Origin: Pinguiococcus pyrenoidosus
Lineage: Eukaryota; Sar; Pinguiophyceae; Pinguiochrysidales; Pinguiochrysidaceae
Assembly (NCBI GenBank): GCA_019677205.1
Contig: JAAMXY010001643.1
Location: 1 to 46,924, forward strand
DNA length: 46,924 nt
Reading direction: 5' to 3'
Shown: in pieces, positions 20,150-30,806 of the stretch
How the letters are laid out: every line of letters starts with the position of its first letter
How positions within the stretch are numbered: position 1 is the stretch's first letter
Position numbers and translations under genes: made by a program
Notes under the pieces: model-generated
The model's database searches: none
What the model saw: the letters and a program-made list of their open reading frames with translations, nothing else
What the model was told of the DNA's origin: nothing

Positions 20150-23056
20150 ATGCTCTTGAAGGCAATCCTGACGGTCGCAGCAGCGGTCTGCTGGGCAGTG
20201 CTTCACGCCGCCATCGTGAAGGTACCCCTGCCATGTCTTCGGCCTGTTTCTCGGGCGCGAGGCGCAAGAAGCACTCGAGTTGCTAACGTCCTGCATCAAC
20301 AACACTAGTTCAACAGACGAAAAGGCGCGAACGACCCTACCGTGCAATTGTACAGCGGCGGCCGCTCGAGCCCCTTGCGGCTCACCGCGGCGTCCTTCTA
20401 CGCGCTGTGCCGGGATTTTAGCCGATTAGGAGCCATCCTGCTGATCAGCTTCGTCTGCGAGCACTATCCAATCTTCCCGCATGCGAGCAAGCAGCAAGAC
20501 ATGGATCTTTTCTGGTTCCTGACCGCGGCCCTCTTCCTCGGAGCGGCGCTCACGATGCGGAACTCCAAGACCACCGATCTGCTGCATCGCGAGCAGACCG
20601 AAGAGTGGAAAGGGTGGATGCAGTACATGTTCCTCTTGTACCACTACCTCAGCGCGGCGAAGGTCTACAATGCCATCCGCGTCATGATCACATGCTACGT
20701 GTGGCTTACCGGCTACGGAAACTTCAGCTTCTTCTACATGAAGGGCGATTTTGGCAGCGTGCGGGTCTTGCAGATGCTCTGGCGCTTGAACTTCCTCGTG
20801 CTCCTCCTCATGCTCGTGCAGGGGAACACGTACATTCTGTACTACATCTGCCCGCTGCATACCTTCTACTTCCTAGTGACGTACGTGTGCATGCGCGTTG
20901 GCAAGGGCATGAACCGCACGAAGTGGGCAATCCGAGTGAAGGTCTTCGTCTGCGCCGTCCTCATCTTCCTCGTGTGGGACACCAACTTGGGTCTCTTCGA
21001 TCTGCTTTTTGCCTGGGTTGGCAAGGAACCGGTCATGGGAGGTGTGGCGGGTACGGAGTACGAGTGGTACTTTCGAACGAGTCTTGATCACTACAGCACC
21101 ATTCTGGGCATGGTCTTCGCGCTGAACTACCCGGTGAGCAACGCGTTCTTTGCGCAGGCGGGGCGCATGGCCCCGGCCCGGAAGTATGCCGTCCTGGGCT
21201 TCGGATGCCTCTGCGCGCTCGGCATTCTGGGCTACTGGTTGCTGGAATACTACTCGTTGGGAAAGCTGGACTACAACGCCACCAATGCGTACATGGCGCC
21301 TGTCGCGCTGCTCAGTTACGTGTTCCTTCGCAATGCCTTTCCGGAGTTCCGAGCACGGCATTCGTATCTGCTTCATGATATTGGCAAGACCACGCTGGAG
21401 ACGTACCTGCTGCAGCACCATATCTGGCTCACCAGCAACGCGAAAACGCTTCTGGTTCTCGTTCCTGGCATGCCAAAGGTGAACCTTCTCGTAACGTCTT
21501 GCATGTATGTCCAGTTTGCCCAAGAGTGCCATCGCGTGACCATGTCCCTCCGGGGAATGTTCCTGCCTGACGGGAATGTATACGCATGCGTCCGAAACTT
21601 GATCCTCCTCGCGATCCTCTTCGCCTCTGTACTGGGAATCGGCGAAGTTCTGGCAGCGGCCCAGCTCACGAGAGCTTGGCTTCTCACGATCGTGTTTTTT
21701 CTCGGCGTCGTGATTGCGGTCTGCGCCCTGACGTTTCTCGACGCTCTTCGAAGGGGCATGGGACCACGAGCGGTGCCGGAGTTCGTGTTCTTCCTTCCGT
21801 GCTTTGCCGTCCTGGGCGCTTTCTTAATAGCTTTACTGAGTGTCTGGGGGCCCTCCGTTGACAGGCCAATCGTCGATGGGTCGACATGTGTGGATGCGGT
21901 CCAGACAGGCGCCTGGGTGTATCGAAGGCAGCTGAACACCATCGATTGCCTCGGCGCAAACGGTGTGGACCAAGATCATAGACTTGTGCAAGGATGGATG
22001 GCTCTGGAGCAACAGACAGCCAGCTGTGAGACGCTCGCCTGGCAGTGGCGGAGCGAAAGGGGTGCCGTTTCTGGGTGCGGATTTCGTATGGTAGACCAGA
22101 AGACCGCGAAGGCGCGAGTGCCTGTGGACCTGCGGGTCGCCGTTGTCGGTGATTCCGAGGGCAGGAAGATGTACCACGGGCTTCGAAGGCTCTTCTTCGG
22201 GGACGCCGGAGAAGCATTTGCGCACCATAGCGATCTCACGCCCCTGGAAGCAGGACTGGAAGGCCGACAGATCGGGTTTTATTGGGCTCCCATGATCGAA
22301 GATGTGCGGCGAATAGTAGCTGAGCTGTATGCGTCTGCAGCGAGGCCGCACGCGATAGTAATCTCAGCCGCACTGTGGGATGCGCTCCACAACAGAGATC
22401 TCGATGCGTATACCAGGACAGCCAGGACCGTCGCGGATGAAGTGGCGGGCCGGAGCGACGTTGTCTACGTTTTCGTACAGCCGCCGCGAATTATTGACGG
22501 CCTTCTGAACACGGAAGAGAAGCGACAGTTCATGACCGAGAGGATCGTCGCAACTTATCGGCACGTTCACGACATTGAGTTCCGAGACGAGATGGACCTT
22601 CTGATCAAGTTGGACCATCTTACGGGAGAAGCATTCAGTTCGGAGCACACAACGGACGGCGTGCACTATGCGCCGATCTATTACGACGTCGCGGTACAGC
22701 AGATCGTCAATGCGTTGCCATATGCCGCAGAGGAGAGGGGCCTTGGCTGGGAGCTCCCCAGCTTCGACTCCCGAGGCACGGGTGCAATGCAGAATCCGGC
22801 CTATGGGCTTGGGGTGCTCGTCGCCATCGCGGTGATGCTCGTGACATTCGATTCCTTCGGTGGCTACACTCTGTTGGGAGCAGCTGTTTGTGGCTCCAAG
22901 GAACTGAAAAAGTCCATGACGTATGCTGAGGCATTTGGGTCAGTTTTGAACGCTGCCCAAGCGGGCCCACCCTCGCCTGCGCTAGTCGAGCCTGGCACAG
23001 AAGTCCCGGATTCTTCTGAGAAGGTTCCCTTGATGGAACCCGACAGGACAGTGTAG
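20150..23056 (+). CDS. CASD1/Cas1p-like polysaccharide or glycan O-acetyltransferase with permuted domains
   Basis: Two exons, 20150-20221 and 20309-23056, with an 87-nt intron, give 939 residues. Exon 1 is a membrane anchor (MLLKAILTVAAAVCWAVLHA). Residues from about 30 to 525 are the multi-pass Cas1p acyltransferase domain, recognised by NREQT-type LLHREQTEEWKGWMQYMFLL, then TGYGNFSFFYMKGDFGSVRV and LWRLNFLVLLLML. Residues about 560-830 form an SGNH-type luminal domain with VVGDSEGRKMYHGL (GDS block, about 638) and DGVHYAPIYYD (catalytic D-x-x-H type, about 805-810). A last membrane segment follows, then a polar tail. In animal CASD1 and fungal Cas1p the SGNH domain precedes the membrane domain; here the order is reversed. 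The known reaction is transfer of acetyl from acetyl-CoA to sugars in the Golgi lumen. The acceptor sugar here is unknown. Confidence 0.9.
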
Positions 23057-23168
23057 ACCTAGATCGAGCGCTCTTTTCCTAGCTAAGACTAAAGTTGAGC
23101 ATTCCCAGTGATAGCCTGTCCAATGGACCGAAACCAAGATCTCCGTCGATTCCTTGGATGGCGGAATG

Positions 23169-24534
23169 CTATTCGGTTTCCGTTGCAGAGCCAGATCCCA
23201 AGCCAACCGGCAGTTTGCCTTTCCTGCGGTCTCCCAGCGCCTTCGGAGCGACGATCTCCTCAATCACAGCGGAAGCAGCGACAAATCCAAAGCTTCCGAC
23301 GGTGAAGCACGCCGTCCCAAAAGTTGCATCACAGGACGCGCTCAAGCCCAAGGCGTCTTCGCGCTGGACAGCGCAGCTCTTCTGCTGCTCCCGTGTTTGC
23401 TCTAAGCTGTACACGCATGGGAGCCCCCAGGGCGTCGCTACGGAGCGCTTCCTTCTACCAGCCGAGGCTGCAAGCTGCGGACCCTTCCCTTTCTGGGCGA
23501 CCGACCCGTCGGCGCGAGGAAACCCATGCTGCTGCCGAAGCGCTTTTCGCACCTGCTTGAGGAGGCTGTCTCCTCTCACCTCTGTAATGTCACCGACACT
23601 GAAGGGCGCAACGAGGACAAGTTAGTCAAGAGCCAGGCCATGGATTCTCAGATGCGGGCGCTTTGGTACCGAATCTTCGTTGGATCTGCCCTGTCGCCCG
23701 CCGCACCCGCCACAATCAGCGGCACCCCCGCCGCCACGCAAAATCTGATAATGTCTATCTGCAGAGAGGGTCAGCCACGAAGCCTGGCAAGGCGCATCCA
23801 TCTCTCTGCCCTGGTCACCTTGTCGTTTCTACTGTCCACGGCGTCGAGCACGCAGTCAAACTGCTCGAGTCCAAGCATCGGCAACGTGTCCTTCGTTGCA
23901 AAGTCCGGCACTACTTCTAGCTGAACGTGCGGATTTGCGTCACGTAGTCGATGCCGCAGCGTCTCCACCTTGAGCTTGCCAACCGTCGAGTCCAGGGCGT
24001 GCACTTGGCGATTCGTGTTGCTGATGCAGATGTCGTCATAGTCCACCAGGAGCAGCCGCTGAACTCCGCTCCTCGCCAAAGCCTCTGCAGCCCACGACCC
24101 GACGCCCCCAACTCCTGCGTAACTCCAGCCTCAGAGCTTCCAAGAGGACCTACACACCAAATCCCGGACCCACCAATCACACACACATGTGCATTTCGGA
24201 TGCGCTCAAAAGCAGCATCTCCATACAGTCTGCGCACGCCGCCGTATCGGAGCGAGAAATCGTCTTCAGCCTCAGAAGACGTCTCCTTCAGCGCGTCAGA
24301 AGAGGCCTGGGGAACAAAAGCATGATGAGTTGCCTCCAAGTCCCAGAATGTCCGTGACGCAGCACTTGAGCGAGCTACGCCGCTGCCGGATCCGGTCCCC
24401 GTTACCTTGACTTCCGTCGCAAATCGAGCAAGATGGCGTCGTGAAGCGATCAGCGGTGGTGAGAAGCACTCACTGACGATGCAAAAGCCGAAGAAAACCA
24501 CGCAGCCCACTGTGCGTCTACAGGACGGAATCAT
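23169..24534 (-). CDS. tcdA: TcdA-like E1/ThiF-family tRNA threonylcarbamoyladenosine dehydratase with plastid-type leader
   Basis: Four exons on the minus strand: 24534-24174, 24114-23819, 23758-23670 and 23598-23169 (introns 59, 60 and 71 nt), 391 residues. The leader is hydrophobic (TVGCVVFFGFCIVSEC) followed by FSPPLIASRRHLARF, again an aromatic residue at the signal-peptide cut. The enzyme starts at SLRYGGVRRLYGDAAFERI; the nucleotide-binding loop GVGGVGSWAAEALARSGVQ is created only by joining exons 1 and 2. Then come LLLVDYDDICISNTNRQVHAL, VLDAVDSRNDK, an equivalent of the family GGAGG block written AGAAGDRADPTKI, and a C-terminal FGFVAASAVIEEIV helix. TcdA uses ATP to cyclise t6A37 to ct6A in ANN-decoding tRNAs. 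Position and leader suggest work on plastid tRNAs. The GGAGG change to AGAAG is noted; some loss of function cannot be excluded. Confidence 0.9.
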
Positions 24535-24957
24535 AACGACACTGGCGCGGAGAGAGGCGTTTGAGAGAGCCTTTGGGACGGCGATCAGCTGATGAGCCAG
24601 AAAGGGGCGTGACGGATGGCAAAAACGTCTATCAGCTGATACCGGTGCTCCGCGGCTCTGAATCCTGATTTGCTGTCAACATCCCGAGTGTCCAATGAGG
24701 GTTCCGTGGATCTCTTCTTCCTGCAATCCAGTAATACTTCTCGCGTATTGGTCTCTTTTCTAGATTTCCGAGGGAAGCGGGAAAGCAAATCGGGCGTTTC
24801 ATGTCGTGGATGTCCCCCTCTCAGCCGCAGAAAGGCTGCCTTGCGGACCCCGGCCGCTCGCACTCCGTCTGCAGCAGCGGTGCGTTCTCATCCGTGCTCT
24901 GGAGAGGTTTCAGTCGACTGTCTTGGAAGACTGCATCGGACGTGTGGTGGCCAAAGG
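24535..24957. other. Divergent spacer, 423 nt
   Basis: Upstream of the TcdA-like gene (leftward) and a hypothetical gene (rightward). The plus-strand frame runs open back to about 24670 without an ATG that I prefer. No motif or RNA gene is visible. Confidence 0.4.
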
Positions 24958-25494
24958 ATGGCGTCTCTGTCGTTCGACCGGACTCTGCGGCTGGCCAGCG
25001 TCTCTGCCCGCAGGAGATCTTCCATGGAGAAGCAGCGGGTGGAGCTGGCCAGCCAGCGAGCTCTTGCTCAGGAGGAGGCCCTCGCGCAGCGCATTCTGAA
25101 ACTGAATGGCGAAAGATCCGCAGGCACTCGGTGGGGCCAAGGCCTGTTCCGTCGAAGGAAGAGGATCTTCCCCCAGCAGAACGCAGCGGCCCAAGTGAAG
25201 TATTCGCATGCTTTGCTGCAGCTCGATAGTCTGCCGTGCTTGAAGGGCAAGCAAGCGTCGACGACGGCGCGGACGGATCCAGTTTACTCTCCTCCATGGA
25301 CGTGCTCGTCTTGCGAATCGTCGACTCCACTGCGTTTGTCGCCGGCCTCGAAGTGGGACGCCACCAACGCTGTTGTGCCATTGATGCTGCAGTCAAGTTC
25401 TGAGATGTCAGCAAATGCCTCGGCAGGATGTGCACAGACGGCGACGATGGTGGACATGGGCGGCGCTGACGGCAAGAAGTCGGCGGCACCATGA
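24958..25494 (+). CDS. Hypothetical protein, Ser/Ala/Arg-rich
   Basis: A 178-residue frame from the ATG at 24958. The N-terminal half is basic and helical (SSMEKQRVELASQRALAQEE, then LAQRILKLNGE), followed by RRRKRIF; the C-terminal half is Ser/Thr/Ala-rich with a CSSC pair. I recognise no family. It may have further exons upstream, since the frame is open before the chosen ATG. It converges on the coiled-coil gene to its right, with a 143-nt gap. Confidence 0.45.
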   Translation: MASLSFDRTLRLASVSARRRSSMEKQRVELASQRALAQEEALAQRILKLNGERSAGTRWGQGLFRRRKRIFPQQNAAAQVKYSHALLQLDSLPCLKGKQASTTARTDPVYSPPWTCSSCESSTPLRLSPASKWDATNAVVPLMLQSSSEMSANASAGCAQTATMVDMGGADGKKSAAP

Positions 25495-25637
25495 CTGTAT
25501 CAAGAAACGCAATTCTTGGCATCGGCAGCGAGAACGTGGAGATTTATTCGTCTTAAAAGGGACGCAAAGGTCGATGCTTGCCGACGTCCCTGGCCGTAGC
25601 TCCCAACTGGACGCGTGAGAGATGTCCACCGTTGAAG

Positions 25638-27120
25638 CTAGGATAGATGGCGGCCATATGGTGGCCCCTTCTTTGCAGACGCTTCTAAGGAGTAGAGCGC
25701 CTGCTGGTGTAGAGCCCGACATGCGCGCAGGTGACCCTCAATGGCGGTCTTCCACACGCATTGAAGGTCATCTTCCTCCCATATTCCAGATGTCGAGTCG
25801 CCGCCTTTTCCGAATGCATGGCGGCCGTCCCGCGACCTGCTTCCCGTGCAGGTCATCCCGCTTCCGACGGCATACACCAGCCAGTTCTGCTTGGCGCCTT
25901 TGGCAAACCCGCGGGCCATCTTCTGCGCCCGTCGTCTGCGATCGAGAAGCTCGCGGGCAAGAGATACTGCCTGGTCTTGTGTTGCCTAGATCATTTCGCG
26001 AGCATCGCAGTTGGGTTGGCGGGGCAAGGGCATGACGCAAGAACGACGACTGGTTTGGTCTTGCCGTACCTGCAGCTTGGATTCTGTCATCCTTCGCAGG
26101 TCTTCCGCGTCGAGGAATGCTCTGTGGAGGGCGGCTGTTTGAGCAATAAAGCCCTCCAAAACACGACTTTGCAGCACCGACTCTTGAAGGAAGCTCCGGG
26201 CGCTCTCCATTTCTGCCAGCCACCTTTTCTTCTTTTCCTCCATCGCCATCCAACGCTGCCCGTGCAAATCAACGCCATCCGCAAGGACATCTGCAAGAAC
26301 GAGATCCTGCTTGGTCCGATGGGCCTGTCCAGCGATGGCCGTTGCGAGCCGGCTGACAGTGTCCTTGGACGTGGCAAGCTCTTCGACAAGCTGCTTGCTC
26401 TCCCTGCACGCCAGGCCCAGTCTTCGGTAGACGTCTTCTGTAGCTGTCTGCAGCTGCTGGCCGTCCAGGCTCTTCGAGACTTCTCGCTGAACGTTGATCA
26501 GCGTGCGTCGTCTTTCGAAGGTCTTCAACTGCCAGGCTGTGTCATCAGCCCTTTGAATCTCTTCCAGCCGCTCAAGCTCCGATCGCAACGCCTACTTTTG
26601 GATCCCTTCAGTGCCAGATCCTCGCGCTCACGCCGAGCTGTTTGATCAGACCTACCTCGAGCTTGAGGACAAGCTTATCGTGCGTGTCCTGGACCAAGGC
26701 ATAGTGCGCCAAGTCAGCTTCGACCTTGTTCCGAGCAGCTACGGCAGTGCGAAGAGCTCGTCGGCTGCTCTCCCTAGATGATTTGGCACATGCTCGGGTC
26801 AGTGGACGTCGCAACTACCTTTCCCCTGTGAGCGCGCTCAAAGTAACTTTGTGTTTGAGACAGCGCTTCACATGGTCGGCCGACATCGTCTGCTGGCTAC
26901 GCAGCACGCTTCGCTTGTATGCGCACCGGACTGCAACGGCGCTCTTCTCGATATCTTGCAGCCGCTTTCGATGGGCCAGCTCCTGCGCTGCGAGAGATTT
27001 CCGCAGCTCCGCCCTCTCCCTGTCCCTTTCCTCGCGGTTTCGCTCGAGTGCGTCGCGGACCCTGCGTTCCTCGTGCAAGCGCTCATGGACCTGGGACGAC
27101 GAGCGCAGTGATGAGTTCAT
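25638..27120 (-). CDS. Coiled-coil protein of unknown function, four or more exons
   Basis: Exons on the minus strand: 27120-26819, 26773-26656, 26591-26070 and 25985-25638 (introns 45, 64 and 84 nt), 429 residues from the ATG at 27120. All junctions keep phase. The sequence is almost entirely charged helix: VHERLHEERRVRDALERNRE, then RKSLAAQELAHRKRLQDIEK, a middle block AARNKVEADLAHYALVQDTH, and a long block rich in Glu, Leu, Arg and Gln from ALRSELERLEEIQR to AEDLRRMTESKLQ. No motor, kinase or known coiled-coil family signature is evident. A coding-like stretch just upstream (about 27270-27165, PAALIQMPASSASRKAAL) probably belongs to the same gene, but I could not find a junction with an intron of normal length. 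The last exon is less helical and might contain a further intron. A cytoskeletal or basal-body role is possible but unproven. Confidence 0.6.
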
Positions 27121-27756
27121 CTCCGAAGTCAGCTGCTTTTGAACATACTGGCTACCTTGCCCAAAGCTTCCTCTGCGCTGTGAAGCTCTCGCTCCAGGGC
27201 TGCCTTGCGACTTGCGCTGGAAGCTGGCATCTGGATGAGAGCGGCAGGCCTTCTAGCCAAGGCACGCTGGGGCCCGCCATTTCTCGAAAGCCCAGCCAAT
27301 CAAGCTTTTCCTGACCCTCATGCCTCTCGCGCCTTCTCTTGAAAGCGTTCGTCGAACAAAAAGACAAAGAAGTCCGGGCGCCAAGTCCGGACTCTAGCTG
27401 GATCGGTAGTTGTCATGAGTTTGGTATTTGACATTCGAATGCGAGCAATTCTTCCTTTCTTCGGCGCGAGGATGAGTGCCAGAAAATACTTTTCATTATT
27501 CTAAAATGTGTAATTACCGGACTATATATTGGTAGTTTCTATTAGATCGATTCTCACTCGACCAATGAATGATGCGCATGACGTCGTAGTCCGGACCTTC
27601 CGGACTTGTATGTTCTTGCTCCCGAAGAAGAAACCGCCCAGCAACCGCCGCCGGTTGGCGCCCTTTCGGCAGCTATATCGACTTGGCCCCGACAGTCCGT
27701 GCCAACTTGCAGAAGGCAGACGAGGGCCGAAGGTGGCGCTTCCAGCCGTGCCAGCG
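27121..27756. other. Divergent spacer with possible extra exon
   Basis: This contains the probable additional 5' exon of the coiled-coil gene (about 27165-27270, minus strand), AT-rich island B (27484-27540), and an open extension of the calpain-like frame back to an ATG at 27565. Confidence 0.4.
27484..27540. other. AT-rich island B
   Basis: An AT-rich block with CATTATTCTAAAATGTGTAA at its core. The string ATTCTAAAAT recurs in island C (32836-32890). It lies upstream of the calpain-like gene. Confidence 0.6.
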
Positions 27757-30700
27757 ATGGCGCTCTCAGAGGATGACATCATTGCCCAGCTGGAGCTGCA
27801 AGGCGACGGGAGCGTCTTCGAGGACGACTGGAAGGCCTTGTACTTGAACCCCAAGGCTGTTCCCCACTACGACGCTGAGCAAGAGCCCCTCCAGTGGCAG
27901 CGGCCTTGGCAGTTCCTGAAGCACCCGGAGTACTTCCACTGGTTCGGAGACCGCGTGCAGCTGCAGAGAGGCCGCCTCGACGATGCGTGGTTCCTGGGGG
28001 CTCTGGCGGCTGTGGCGAGCCACAAGGAGGGGCTGGTCGACGTGCTGTTCGCGAGCAACGCGGATGACTTCAAGCGCTACGGTGTGTACACCTGCCGCTT
28101 CTGCATCAACGGAGAGTGGCGTGAAGTCGTCTGCGACACCAAGCTTCCCGTGGCTACTCTGCCCAGCACCGCCTTTGATCCGGAGGCCTCCGCCGCCAAG
28201 AAGGCTCCACAGCTAGCGCCGATCTACGGCAGAAGCGCTCATCCCGAAGAGCTGTGGGTCACCTTCTTGGAAAAAGCGTACGCCAAGCTGAACGGCAACT
28301 ACGAGTGCCTGAACGTGGGATCCCCGTCGCAGGCTCTGGTGGATCTTACCGGGGGCAGTTGCATCGAGTATGATCTCACGTCAGAGACGGCCGAAAAGAT
28401 GATTGCCAGAGGACAGATGTGGGACGTCCTATGCGCTCATCTGAACAACCAGGGCATTCTCTGCGCGCAGGCGGCCAACAAGGTTTCCCAGCGCTCCAAC
28501 GAGGCGAAAGAGGAGAAAGACGAGAAGGCGCCAGGGAAGGGCGATGGCCCCACACCTGCCTTCGTGGAACCCGATCCCGAGACGGGCCTCCTGCCAGGCC
28601 TGCTCTACACCGTCCTGTGCGCGCAGAGCGTGCCGGGGGCGCCACAGATGCTGCTCCTTCGAAATCCCTGGGGAGCCGAGGGGAACTGGGAAGGCGACTG
28701 GGGCGAGAAGAGTGCAAAGTGGGAAGACTATCCCGACATCGAGGAGCGCCTCGCGAAGGACACGTCGATCCCATGGCGGCCAAATGGAGAGGCGCCTGGG
28801 GTCTTTTGGATGACCTTTCAAGACTTCTGCTCGGAGTTCAACATGCTCTACATCTGCCGCGTGTTTGATGGCAGGTCCTTCTACCAGTACGCAGTGGAAG
28901 GCGAATGGACGGGAAAGACTGCGGCGGGACCGCCCGCCTTCCCAGTCAAGGCTGCCCAGGGCAGTCGCGACTTCCTGCAAGCCTACCCGCGACGAGAGAA
29001 CCTGCGGACGAAAATGACCTCCACCTTTGCTGGGGGAGTGGAGGCGACGACCTCTTCTGGCTTCGACGCCGCTCTCGAGGGCAAGGAGACGTACTCCCAG
29101 ATGCTCCAACGCTGCTTGGGCCGAGCCGGCCTGATCGTGCCGGAGAGCGAGCCGTTCTGGTTCAACAACCCGCAGCTTCGAATGAGCTCCGATCAAGCCT
29201 GCCGCGTTACCGTGTCCCTCACGCAGAGGCAGGGTCGTCTCGCTGCCACGAACGCCGCAAGGAAGGGTCTGGGCCTTCACGTTCTCAAGCTGGACGACAG
29301 CTGCCAAGGCGGCGATGGACGCGTGTGGGAGCTGAAGAACCTCATCGCCGACGCCAACCAGGATGCTCTCGCCACCAGCGGATCCCTCGCGGAGGTCGTT
29401 TGTCAAGACGTCGCACTGGAGCCGAACGCCACATACATCATCGTCCCCAACGGCGGCACCCGGAGCAAGGAGGGGCGCTTCTGCCTGCGGGTCTTCAGCC
29501 GCAGCGAGCTGCAGCTTGAGCCGGTGGCGGATACACACAGCGTCGGTGTTTCCAGCAGTTGGGAGCGCTCGTCGTCCAAGGACACCTGTGGTGGACCCCC
29601 GCTCATCGCTGATGACCCGCCAAAGGCAGCCATCGCCAAGACGATGCCCCTCGCATCGGCGTCGCCAACGCCAACAGTGGAGTCCAAGGAACCGGAGCGT
29701 TGGCTGCCGAGGCCAGTACCGAACTCTCGCTGGTGCCAAAGCCCGCAGTACTGGATTCGCTTTGCGACCCGGAGCGCCGATCCGCTGGCGCAGAGCACGA
29801 CCTTGAAGATCGTGCTGCGCCGCACGGATCGTCAGAGTGACGACAAGAGCAAGAAGCGGAAGAGCCGTATAGCGACCGACGGAGAGAGCCACGTCGGCCT
29901 CGTGGCCGTCAAGGTCCGGAGCCGCACGGCCAGCGTGGCGTCGCGCCGAAGGCAGCAGAGTCAGCAGCGAGTGAATGCCCTTGGAGAGCCCCTGCCCACG
30001 AAGGAGAGCACTCTGAAGAAGCGCCGCAGTCAGCGGGAGGATCGATACTGCGAAGGTGACGCCAAGGTGGAAGACATGCCACGGCAGATGAAGACGCTAA
30101 GTCGCAAGGAGTGGCATCGCATGACGACCTTCGCCAGCACGGACGTGGCGTGTCTCGCGCTGGAGAATGTCACGGAGGCCTCCTTTCCCGATGGCCTGCT
30201 CGTGAGCACCTGCCTCAGCACCAAGGGAGTCAAGGGCACCTACACCCTGGAGGCGCACAGCTCGCTGCCTCTGCACATCGAGAGCATCACCAGTCCAAAC
30301 GAGCAGACGGTGGCGGGTGACTGGCAAGAGGCCTCTGCTGGCGGAAGTCACATCCACTCCGAGACGTGGAAGAAGAATCCTAAGTTCACGCTGAGCTTCA
30401 AGGGCGTCGGACCTGGGTCCACGCCCATCAAGATTAGCCTCACTCGATCCGAGGACGCATGGCGCAGCCCCATGGCGAAGGACCCCGTGGGCGCCATGAT
30501 CGGCTTCTACGTGTACACTGGCCAGCGTCCGAATCGTGGCGCCGTGACCCTCGTGGGGGGCAAGCCGTGGTCAGAGAGCATCTTCGTCCCCAGCTCCGAG
30601 GTGAGCACTCCCAACGGCTTCACGCTGGAAGCCTTGGGCTCAGAGGACGCCTACACGATCATGCCCACGACCTATGAACCCGGGCACAAGGGTCCTTTCC

Positions 30701-30765
30701 ACCTCACCGTTCGCGCAAGTGTTCCTTTCACATTGAAGAGGGAGAGCGACGCTGCGAAAAGATAG
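27757..30765 (+). CDS. Calpain-like protein without catalytic Cys and His (pseudo-protease)
   Basis: A single exon of 1002 residues from MALSEDDIIAQLELQGDG; an in-frame ATG at 27565 would add 64 residues, mostly basic and less conserved in style. Residues about 45-385 are a C2-type (calpain) fold: WFGDRVQLQRGRLDDAWFLG, VVCDTKLPVA, LWVTFLEKAYAKLNGNYECL, LVDLTGGSCIEYDL, then LLLRNPWG. The catalytic Cys of the LGDCWFL motif is Ala here (LDDAWFL, GCG codon, about residue 75). The His of GHAY is Leu (GLLYTVL, about residue 280). The Asn of RNPWG is kept. C-terminal to this are at least two calpain-type beta domains (FWFNNPQLRMSSDQACRVTV and WCQSPQYWIRFATRS), a basic linker, and a final domain from LALENVTEASFPDGLL. 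The protein is probably a scaffold or regulator; its partner is unknown. Confidence 0.92.
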   Translation: MALSEDDIIAQLELQGDGSVFEDDWKALYLNPKAVPHYDAEQEPLQWQRPWQFLKHPEYFHWFGDRVQLQRGRLDDAWFLGALAAVASHKEGLVDVLFASNADDFKRYGVYTCRFCINGEWREVVCDTKLPVATLPSTAFDPEASAAKKAPQLAPIYGRSAHPEELWVTFLEKAYAKLNGNYECLNVGSPSQALVDLTGGSCIEYDLTSETAEKMIARGQMWDVLCAHLNNQGILCAQAANKVSQRSNEAKEEKDEKAPGKGDGPTPAFVEPDPETGLLPGLLYTVLCAQSVPGAPQMLLLRNPWGAEGNWEGDWGEKSAKWEDYPDIEERLAKDTSIPWRPNGEAPGVFWMTFQDFCSEFNMLYICRVFDGRSFYQYAVEGEWTGKTAAGPPAFPVKAAQGSRDFLQAYPRRENLRTKMTSTFAGGVEATTSSGFDAALEGKETYSQMLQRCLGRAGLIVPESEPFWFNNPQLRMSSDQACRVTVSLTQRQGRLAATNAARKGLGLHVLKLDDSCQGGDGRVWELKNLIADANQDALATSGSLAEVVCQDVALEPNATYIIVPNGGTRSKEGRFCLRVFSRSELQLEPVADTHSVGVSSSWERSSSKDTCGGPPLIADDPPKAAIAKTMPLASASPTPTVESKEPERWLPRPVPNSRWCQSPQYWIRFATRSADPLAQSTTLKIVLRRTDRQSDDKSKKRKSRIATDGESHVGLVAVKVRSRTASVASRRRQQSQQRVNALGEPLPTKESTLKKRRSQREDRYCEGDAKVEDMPRQMKTLSRKEWHRMTTFASTDVACLALENVTEASFPDGLLVSTCLSTKGVKGTYTLEAHSSLPLHIESITSPNEQTVAGDWQEASAGGSHIHSETWKKNPKFTLSFKGVGPGSTPIKISLTRSEDAWRSPMAKDPVGAMIGFYVYTGQRPNRGAVTLVGGKPWSESIFVPSSEVSTPNGFTLEALGSEDAYTIMPTTYEPGHKGPFHLTVRASVPFTLKRESDAAKR

Positions 30766-30806
30766 AGAGATTCCGAGGACGAACAACTTCTCCTTCGCTG
30801 CGTTTC

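Noticed and set aside
28429-29892. 487-codon minus-strand frame
   Set aside because: It is the antisense of the calpain-like gene; high GC at third positions leaves the opposite strand open.
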